From Pholiota molesta (Eukaryota > Basidiomycota > Agaricomycetes > Agaricales > Strophariaceae): DNA of 64,000 nucleotides. Below the pieces are notes generated by a model. It was not told where the DNA came from, made no database searches, and saw nothing but the letters and a program-made list of their open reading frames with translations. The position numbers and the translations under genes are program-made. Location of the stretch: the NCBI GenBank assembly GCA_014925825.1, contig JACGCK010000142.1:52463-116462 (forward strand), in the 5' to 3' direction. This document shows, piece by piece, positions 56,383-64,000 of this stretch (position 1 is the first letter of the stretch; each line of letters begins with the position of its first letter).

Positions 56383-57923
56383 TTCTCCCCGCGCCGTCGG
56401 TACGAAGGGTACAAGCGCAATTTTTTCTACTGCCCATTCCATATGCCTCAAGCCAGGTGTGATAGGGGAAGGGGTGACATAAAATATGCAATAAATCAAA
56501 ATAAAAGACTAAAATAAACTGGAATCGAGTGGGCTGTTATACGAGATCATCGATGCCGCGGATGCACATAAATCCGAGAGAGGCGATGGGGGTTTATTTT
56601 TCAGATCTTGCCGTAGATAGCGAGCCAGACACATTGGAACCGCACACATTATTGATGCAGCCAAGCAATGGGATACATGCCCGACGCGCAGGCCACCAGA
56701 TCAAATATGATCCCATACGTATCCTCTCTGGGTTTTACATAGACATGTGTTAACAGCGCAGGGTAGATGATGGGCAGAGGGAGTGAAAGAAAAAGGAGAA
56801 AGAGGCGCACATATCAACATTCAGCGCTCCGTATGCGAGGTTCGCCTGGACACCAGCCCAGCAGCAGCAATCGTGATTGCCCATCAATCATGTTATGCGG
56901 TGGGAATGCAGAAGGAGCAGGTGGGAAGACGTTAGGCACGCATCGTCGTTCCGTGCTCCGCCAGAGAGGATCGTTCAGCACAGCACAGCAAAGCTGCATC
57001 AAGACGAAGCCCAGCAGCAGACGCATGATCGACAACGATCGCTTCACGTACTGCAGGGCTGATTCCGCGACGACTCCCTCTATGGGTCCATCGCGGATAA
57101 CGATGTGTCCTGGGGGTTCAGCTTTGTACGGCAGTACAAGGCGGATGATTGAACCGCGCGTACAGCAGCAACGGGCACGGCATGCAGCAAGTAGCACAGT
57201 ACTAATAGCGCCATGAAAACACATGCTCCGCGGGTGGTCTGGCTATGGGAAGGCGATCTGGACATGCGATGCCGGGGCTTTGGATTCTGTATGCATTGCG
57301 GATTTTTTTTTTGTTTTTTTTTTTTGTTTTTGTTTTTTGAGGGGGGGACTGTTTGCACACCTGGATAGCAGCCGGGAGTCTCAATATCTAGTGTGACGTC
57401 TACGAGCTTCGGCTACCTGCTTGGGCGTTGGTGTCGATTGCGTGTCCGTCGAATAATCGTGACAATCTGCGGATGGGCGTTTGTTGCGTCGAACGTACGT
57501 GTGTATGTATAAGATAAGTTGCAGTGTCTTGGACACCCAAATGGAATGAGTGGAAGGGAATGAGAATGAAAGAGAAAGCACGAAAATCCCAATAAAGGAT
57601 TTTTGTGTTGTGCCTGGGTTTTCGCGGGCTTCGCGGGCTTCGCGGAAAAACGGAATCGATCCGTGCTTTGAACGCAGCGCCTTGCGCGACTCCTCGGCTG
57701 GAGCGATGGGCGTGCGTTCGAAAGGCGTTCCGCGACGAACCGGGCCGGATGGATGACCGATCGGGCACGTGTTCGGATGTCTTCAGACTTTCAATGTTTT
57801 GAAATCTGAGAAGCCCGAGAAAACCAGAGCGTCTGGACAAGACGGTTTGTGGCCTACGGATGCCAAAGTCCAAACCAGCCATGCCAAACACTGAAGGGAG
57901 TGTAAGACTAAATAGAATATAAA
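56383..57923. other. Intergenic, with a T-rich low-complexity run at about 57,301-57,341
   Basis: No gene is recognised. Frames of 136-163 codons on the minus strand (56,814-57,224; 57,400-57,891) have no domain. The T-tract is followed by a G run, an unusual homopolymer pair prone to sequencing error. Confidence 0.4.
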
Positions 57924-57948
57924 CTCAGTGGTTTGGGGGACAAACACT
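57924..57948 (+). repeat. Outer 25-bp repeat of the DDE transposon, left copy
   Basis: Begins ctcagtggtttgggggac. It is identical, in direct orientation, to 61,133-61,157. The sequence is itself nearly palindromic at its ends (CTCAGTG...CACT), so it can serve in both orientations. Confidence 0.75.
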
Positions 57949-57985
57949 TGATTGAATAAGTACCTAAATAGAATATAAACTATAG

Positions 57986-58010
57986 GTAAGGTAGAGGCTA
58001 CAGTGATCCA
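57986..58010 (+). repeat. Inner terminal inverted repeat, left
   Basis: 25 bp, perfect reverse complement of 61,062-61,086. Confidence 0.85.
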
Positions 58011-58389
58011 TCCACCTTATGTAATCTGAAAACACCTTCGACGGCGAGCTCAATAACATATGCCACATACCACTTTTCACCCTTCTGAAAGCTAGGAGCT
58101 GTAGAGGAGAAGTAGTTCTACAATCCTCTGCTTTTAATATAGAGAAAAAAAAAATATTGACCTCATTATTGACGGAACTATTTTTTTGGACAAAAAGTGT
58201 GCCAAATGCACTAGATTTCATATTGACATGGTCAGATAAAGTGATCGAAATTTCTGCAGGCAGCTTTTTGCCACTTATATAATACATCACGTGATGTTTG
58301 ACGAGGCAAAGAAGGCCCCTATTCCACTACTATTGCAACCCAAAATCCCATTGAATCACATCGCAAACACATCCTACCAATAAAGAAGA

Positions 58390-60970
58390 ATGGCCAGACC
58401 AACAAAAGCACAACAGAGTCGGCAAAACAACCTTTCCAAGAGCAAAAACCACCAAAAGGCATCAGTTGAAGATATTCCAGAGCCCGAAAATGGCAATGAT
58501 CCTAATGAAGACCTACTCGAGCAAGGGTTCTTCTTCTTGGATGAAGAATCTGACTCCGAGGAGGGCTCTGAAGACGAGGATGATGAGGATGAAGACGAAG
58601 AACATTTCGAGCCAAAAAACAACACTGACATTGATCGTTTCAATGCAATTCTCTTCGAGGCACAAGCAATGGCTGTGAAGGCAGAGCGCGAGGCTGCAGG
58701 AGAGCGACCAAAACGGAAGCGGTTTTATTCTGGGAACTCTGATAGGACCAAACGCTTTCATGCACAGAAGCGCCATCAGCTTGCAGCTACAAATCAGAAT
58801 TTCATCAGCAATTGGTTTATGAAGAAGGAAAAGGAAGAAATACTTGTTCATAACGTCAACTCAGATTCGGATTTGGAGGATGAAGGAGAAGATGAGGTTC
58901 AAATAACGATGCAAAGGCTTTTCCCTATTCAAGAACGTCAAGTAAGTTTATTCAAATTCATTAATGCAAACAATCTCATCAAGTTTCTAGAACTCTATAT
59001 CAATAGACTCGGAAAGCACTCAGTCAGATAACGAAGATGAAGATCCTATGTTGGAGGCCAAAAAGAAGGTGGCCGAGCTTCTTAAACAACTCAGAGAAGG
59101 GAAAAAACCTCGCGACGAAACCCCTGAAACAGCGGCTGATCAGCTTCTCGATAAACTCTGTTATAAAGACTTCCCAGCTCTCCGACGAGCACGAGCAAAA
59201 CTCACAGTTAAGGCGAAGGATAAGAAGCTTGATGTCTTCTTTCGAAGTCGCATTACCGCAATGGTCGCCACCTTGAACTTCTATCTTGATCCCGAGCTGT
59301 CCTATTCCTGGCGAAATTCTTCAGTGCTTGCTGCGAAGGCTATGGGCCGAGGCGTTATGCATGCGCGAAACCTTCGAAGATGGATTAAAAATTATCTTCA
59401 TTCCGAAAAGCTTCCCCTCCATCGCTATGGCACCTACCACTCTTCAATTCTAGAAGACGAAGACTTCTGTCAAGATATTCAGCTACATTTAACTGAAATA
59501 GCAAAGAAAGGATACATACGAGCGCAAGATATCGTTGACTACGTGGCGACCGAAGAAGTTCAGAAAAAGCTTGGAACAAAAGCACGCACCATTCATGTGC
59601 GAACGGCAAGACGATGGCTCCATAAACTCAATTGGCGTTACTGTCAGAAGAAGAAAGGGATGTACATCGACGGTCATGAAAGGGAGGATGTGGTGGAATA
59701 CCGAAACAAGTTCGTCGAACGCTGGAACGAATACGAAAAGCGATTTGTTATCTACGACAATGAAGGGAATGTTTTATCAACACCCACTGGGTTTCCTGTT
59801 CCTCAGATTGGTCGCTTTCGTCTCATCCTCATCACGCATGATGAATCGACATTTTATGCAAATGATCGACGCAAAACACAGTGGATTAAAGACAATGCAA
59901 AGCCTGTGGCTGAGCGGAAGGGCGAAGGAGAATCGTTGATGGCATCCGAGTTTCTAACATCAGAATGGGGGCGCCTAACACATGGGGACGAGTAAGCTTC
60001 AATTTCACGAGATATCAATATAAAACTCACCCATACTTTAGAGAAGCGCGGATACTGTTCAAAGCAGGGAAGGGCTGGGATGGCTACTTTGACTCGGAAG
60101 ACTTGCTAATGCAGGTTGATAACGCAATTGACATCTTTGAAGGCAAGACGAATGGGTTTGTGACAGGTCTGTTCCTGTTCGATAACGCACCCAGCCACCA
60201 GAAACGTGCTCCAGACGCACTTTCAGCACGAAAGATGCCTAAAAATCCACATGCAACATGGCGTCAGCATAAAGGTGGCCCGAAAATGAGATCCACCACA
60301 TTTGGGCCCGAAAACACCATTCAACACCTTTACTTCGACGATGACCACCCAACAATGGCCGGCTGGTTCAAGGGAATGGAAGTGATCATCCGAGAGCGAG
60401 GACTGTGGCCATCACAAGAAAACCAGGTGCTGAATTCACAATGCGAGGGCTTCAAATGCGAGCCTGGGAGGACGGATTGCTGCTGTCGACGAATTTTATT
60501 CACACAGCCCGACTTTATCAACCAAAGATCTCACCTTGAAGAGCTGATCACATCTCGGGGACACCTCTGTGATTTCTATCCCAAATACCACTGTGAGCTG
60601 AACTTCATAGAGCAGTACTGGGGAGCAGCAAAGCTGGCCTATAGGACGACACCGAAGACGAACGACATGAGGGAAATGGAAAGGAATGTGAAAGCATGCC
60701 TTGACAGCGTGCCCCACATTCAAATCCAGCGGTAAGCTTCTTTTCTGATCCTCGGAGTAGTATACACGCGGGGCCATGGCTAAAAAAAATCTTATCAGCT
60801 ACGCGAACCGTGCGGCCCGGTTTATCAGCGCATACGGCCAAGGTTTATCTGGTCCGGAGGCTGCATGGGCCAACCGAAAATATCACGGGCACCGTACATT
60901 ACCTCCAGACATGGCTCTGAAGCTCAAAGCTGAGCATGAACAAAAGTACGGTACATTAATTGATGTATAA
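58390..60970 (+). CDS. DDE transposase (IS630/Tc1-mariner-like superfamily)
   Basis: Four exons: 58390-58941, 59024-59991, 60042-60731, 60799-60970, giving 793 aa with all junctions in phase. Residues 1-180 are charged with a long acidic run (EDEDDEDEDEE), then basic, as in nuclear DNA-binding regions. A helix-turn-helix-like section follows (GVMHARNLRRWIKNYL; TARRWLHKLNWRY). The catalytic domain has LILITHDESTFYAND (first Asp), LFLFDNAPSHQKRAPDA (second Asp) and CELNFIEQYWGAAK (Glu). Between the second Asp and Glu there is a Cys-rich insert (CEGFKCEPGRTDCCCRR). The C-terminus ends AARFISAYGQGLSGPEAAW...GTLIDV. This is the pattern of the abundant basidiomycete DDE transposase family. No stop or frameshift was seen, so the enzyme may be active. 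The acceptor at 59,023 was chosen over one 15 nt upstream because only it keeps the frame. Confidence 0.87.
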
Positions 60971-61061
60971 AATATATTTTTCTTTACTTTTTTGAGCCTT
61001 TACTTTTTTTTTTCTCAAACTGAACATTTTGCCGCTAACATAATAGCTTATGTAACCTAGC

Positions 61062-61086
61062 TGGATCACTGTAGCCTCTACCTTAC
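61062..61086 (-). repeat. Inner terminal inverted repeat, right
   Basis: 25 bp, perfect reverse complement of 57,986-58,010. Confidence 0.85.
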
Positions 61087-61130
61087 GTCGTAAGTCCAAG
61101 TAACGAGTAAAAGCGAAAGGTATCAAGCTC

Positions 61131-61162
61131 ACCTCAGTGGTTTGGGGGACAAACACTGAGGT
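61131..61162. repeat. Outer repeat of the DDE transposon, right copy, palindromic
   Basis: Contains the 25-bp sequence identical to 57,924-57,948. Here it extends to a palindrome with perfect 9-bp arms ACCTCAGTG / CACTGAGGT. Confidence 0.75.
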
Positions 61163-61170
61163 GCACGCAT

Positions 61171-61420
61171 TGTAACTACTTCGTATATCTAGCAGCTACA
61201 CTAAACGTTCCGTGATGAAAAGCACAAGGTTAAAAGGTATAAAACAATAAGAACACATGGCGCATTCGCTGGGCGAATGCGCACCTATGCACACGAGATA
61301 AAACGAATTTGAAATACTCCAATACCATAAGGTGCACTGCGAGACGAGCTCGCGGCGCGTTTGCTCACGGCCGGCGCACGCGCACTCCATGCGCGTTACA
61401 TGCGCGTCCGTATTCCAACA
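61171..61420 (-). repeat. Probable 3' LTR of the copia element
   Basis: Read on the minus strand, it starts TGTTGGAATAC immediately after the polypurine tract and ends in TTACA at about 61,171, the TG...CA form of copia LTRs. No second LTR is in the window to confirm the length. The outer palindrome of the DDE transposon begins 9 bp beyond the proposed end. Confidence 0.55.
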
Positions 61421-61430
61421 CTCCCCCTCA
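61421..61430 (-). promoter_or_regulatory. Polypurine tract of the copia element
   Basis: TGAGGGGGAG on the minus strand, directly before the TGTTGG start of the LTR. It overlaps the polyprotein stop codon (TGA, 61,430-61,428). The tract primes plus-strand synthesis in LTR retrotransposons. Confidence 0.7.
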
Positions 61431-63887
61431 AACCGCCGCGAGTCCCAATTCCGCGGCGAAGTGTTTAACCTTCGGCGAAGGAAGCGCCTTAGTCAACGCA
61501 TCCGCAATCATATCTTCAGTCGGGCAATACACAAGCTGCAAAGAGCCATTTTCGATGATCCATCGGATAAAATGGAAGCGCACGTCAATGTGTTTGGTAC
61601 GCGCGTGATATTGGTGATCCTTGGTGAGCGCGATGGCAGACTGGTTGTCAGAAAAGAGGGTTGTGGCGTCCAAGGAAGTCGAGAAAACCTCGGAAAGAAG
61701 TGAGCAAAGCCACAGCGCTTCTTTGGCCGCGTGCGTCGCGGCCACATACTCTGATTCCGTCGTTGACAGTGAGATAATCTCCTGCCGCTTCGCACTCCAG
61801 GAAACAGCGCCGCCGTTCAAGAGAAAAGCGTACCCAGAGATTGCGCGTCTGTCTTCCGCCATGCTCCCATCTGCGTCCGCATACCCAACCAGAACCTTTC
61901 CAGCGCCTCCATACGTCAACCACAGCTCCTTCGACCCCTTCAGGTATCGAAAGATACGCTTTACCGCCTCCCAGTGCTCGATTCCCGGCTTCGACGTGAA
62001 GCGCGAGATGTGCTGCACGGCATACGCAATATCCGGGCGCGTTCCGAGCGCCGCGTACATCAACGAGCCCACCGCTTCATGGTATGGGACGTCCCGCATG
62101 CGCGCAAACTCGTGCATGGTCGACGGCGACTGCGCAGAAGTTAGGCGCACGTTTGGATCCATGGGGACGGACACGGGCTTCAAGTCTTGAAGTCCGTAGC
62201 GGTTGATAATCGACTCGATGTAGGAGCACTGGGATAGGAGGAGACGGCGCTGCTCGCGCACGCGCTTGATCTCGATGCCGAGGAGCCAGTGCAACTCGCC
62301 CAGGTCAGTGATTTCGACGTGTTCGGAGATCTTCGCCTTGAGCTGATCGATAAGCACCATAGATGTGGAGGCGATGGTGCAGTCGTCAACATGCACCATG
62401 ATCACGGTGAGATCCATTCCGTCTTCACTGCGCATGTAAAACACCGCCTGATCGACTTCACAGCGCTTGAACCCTAGGTTTTCGACCAAGATCTCGACAA
62501 GGCGCTGGTACCAACGGCGGCCGGACTGCTTCAGGCCGTATAGCGTTCGACGGAGACGACAGACCAGATTTTTCTTGCTGGTTGCAAAGCCGGGAGGTTG
62601 CCGCATGTATATGACTTCGTTGGAGGTGAGTTTTCCGTTCAGATAGGTGCCTTCGATATCGATCTGATGCAATTCGTAGTCGTTTGCTGCAGCGCATGCG
62701 AGGAGCGTACGGATCGATGCCAGACGTGCGACGGGGGCGAACGTGTCGAAGTAGTCGACACCCGGGACTTGTGAAAAACCTTGTGCAACAAGGCGCGCTT
62801 TATAGCGCACAACATTCCCCGAGGCGTCCTTCTTCGCGCGGAAGACCCACTTGGATCCAATGACGTTAGCACCCTCCGGCAGCTCAACTAGGATCCATGT
62901 CTCGGAATCGCGCAAGACCTTCAACTCCTCTTCGATCGCCTTCTCCCACAACGGCCAATCCGGCCTTGCCTTCGCCTCCGTGAGGTTGTGCGGCTCAAGC
63001 GCTTCCACCTCACTAATCTCTGCTGCCATCGCGTATTCTTCAGCAAAATCGGCGGCCATAATCCATTCGCTGGCGCCTTCGCCCTCGAGCACGGGATCTT
63101 CGTCTGGCGCGGCTGCGTCAGGCTCAGGAATTTCTTCCATGCGGGTAGGAGCAGGGGTATGGGGTGCGCGCGCAGTGCGCCTACGTTCTCCAGTGACCGC
63201 GCGTCCTTCCAGGATGTCGCGCAACACGGGACCAGGCCTACGAGCGCGCGTCGAGCGCCTCAGCGCCGGTTCAGGGTCAGACGATGCGTCTGAGTCACCC
63301 GCGTCGAGCGTCGGTGCTGGCGCTGGAGCAGTTGCTCGCGGAACGTCGGGAGTAGGGGTGGGGGCGTTGGTTGTTGAGTCTGGGGTCTCCCGCGATTCAT
63401 CTGCCTTTGCCTCGATAAATTCCCATTCCTCCCCCTTGAGACGAGAGGCAGATGCCCCCGTCTTGTCGTAATAGATGTTCCGCTCGACGGTGACAGTCTT
63501 CTTGTCGGCCCAATAGATCCGCGCGCCCTTTGAACGCTCGTCGATTCCCATCCACCGCCCTTCCTTCACACAACCGCCCAACTTATCGCCGCCTTCGATC
63601 CGCACCCACACCTTCTCGCCCCACTCGCGGACATTCCGAAGGTCAGGCTTCTTGCCATACGCCGCCTCATAAGGCATCTGGCCATCAACCGCCTTGGTCG
63701 ACGTACGATTCAGCAACCACACGACGTGGCGCGCCGCTTCAGCCCACAGCGATCGCGGCAAGCCGCTCGCATGCAACAATGCACGTATGCGCTCGACGAT
63801 GACGCGGTTACGATGCTCCGCAACGCCGTTGTGTAAGTGTTGCGGGGTGTCGTGCACGGTGCGCTTCTGCGTGGTCAGCCTTGTCCA
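61428..63887 (-). pseudogene. Ty1/copia polyprotein, C-terminal part (5' truncated)
   Basis: One open frame of 819 codons with no ATG start; it opens after an in-frame TAA at 63,890-63,888. The domain order is that of copia Pol. Residues about 10-115 are the integrase C-terminal end (NGVAEHRNRVIVERIRALLH, with the catalytic Glu region cut off). A Pro/Ala/Arg-rich spacer runs to about 310. Reverse transcriptase spans about 335-580 (SKWVFRAKKD, QIDIEGTYLNG, LYGLKQSGRRWYQ, active site VHVDD). RNase H spans about 670-800 (GYADADGS, STTESEYVAA, FSDNQSAIAL, RTKHIDVRFHFIR). Gag, protease and most of integrase are missing, and 63,888-64,000 is unrelated. Within the retained part no frameshift is seen, so the loss is recent or the element continues in rearranged form. 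Positions 14-16 from the open-frame start read TPQ-HLH-NG, where relatives have TPQ-QNG. Confidence 0.87.
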
Positions 63888-64000
63888 TTAATATTCTACA
63901 TGAAATAGTGGAAGTTGCCCAGGAAAGAAAGTGCATCCAGGATGGTAACTCAGGTGCGCAGCCACCCCACCTAGCTGGGATTGAATATTTTCTGCCCTTT
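63888..64000. other. Window edge, unassigned
   Basis: Breakpoint of the copia element followed by sequence with no recognisable feature. Confidence 0.4.

Larger units (their letters stand above)
57924..61162 (+). mobile_element. DDE transposon of the basidiomycete IS630/Tc1-mariner-like type
   Basis: Contains an intact four-exon transposase gene (58,390-60,970) flanked by perfect 25-bp inverted repeats (57,986-58,010 and 61,062-61,086, GTAAGGTAGAGGCTACAG...). Outside these lie identical 25-bp quasi-palindromic repeats (57,924-57,948 and 61,133-61,157). The nested arrangement resembles the double-repeat ends of some Tc1-like elements. The exact termini and a TA duplication could not be fixed. 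Confidence 0.75.

Overview
The window reads as nuclear DNA of a filamentous basidiomycete (probably an Agaricomycete). The evidence is many short 45-95 nt GT..AG introns, NACHT proteins of the basidiomycete NLR-like type, and fungal transposon families: Ty1/copia, a basidiomycete-type DDE (IS630/Tc1-like) element, a LINE relic and a Ulp1-bearing DNA transposon. The species cannot be named from the sequence alone.

Layout. About 1-50.3 kb is an accessory, repeat-built region. Six copies of one NACHT (NLR-like) gene family lie at 0.9-3.7 (+), 7.1-9.4 (-), 15.8-18.3 (-), 34.3-36.9 (-), 43.1-45.3 (-) and 48.3-50.3 kb (-). A seventh, 5'-only relic lies near 11.0-11.5 kb. Copies 1-4 are closely related and carry their own promoter, 5' flank and 3' flank with them, so the duplicated unit is a cassette of several kb. 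Copies 5 and 6 form a second subfamily with different 5' exons. Between the copies lie older, degraded duplications with no convincing genes: 4.4-5.1, 10.1-14.3, 14.6-15.5, 19-22.4, 37.9-38.5, 40.4-42.9 and 45.9-47.7 kb. Also present are a 1.8 kb non-autonomous inverted-repeat element (22.57-24.37 kb) and a LINE reverse-transcriptase relic (39.0-39.5 kb).

The largest single feature is a complete DNA transposon at 26,191-32,582. It has perfect 31-bp terminal inverted repeats, a perfect 8-bp target duplication and one 8-exon gene. That gene fuses a SUMO-protease-like (Ulp1/C48) domain to a zinc-finger and RNase-H-like transposase candidate.

About 50.3-57.9 kb is the only ordinary-looking segment. 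It holds two intron-containing, GC-rich host genes: a secreted type-I phosphodiesterase/nucleotide pyrophosphatase-like enzyme (51,835-53,541) and a short-chain dehydrogenase (55,296-56,382). From 57.9 kb on there is an intact-looking DDE transposon (four-exon transposase, 58,390-60,970). It directly abuts the 3' LTR and polyprotein C-terminal half of a 5'-truncated copia retrotransposon.

How the parts fit: the NLR-like family belongs to the class used for non-self recognition and programmed cell death in fungi, but these copies carry no visible C-terminal sensor repeats. They show birth-and-death evolution: an in-frame loss of the whole NACHT core (copy 2), single-base deletions (copy 1), loss of exons (copies 3 and 4) and a solo 5' fragment. 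All gene models were spliced by hand from GT/AG signals, reading-frame continuity and comparison between copies. No search was run.
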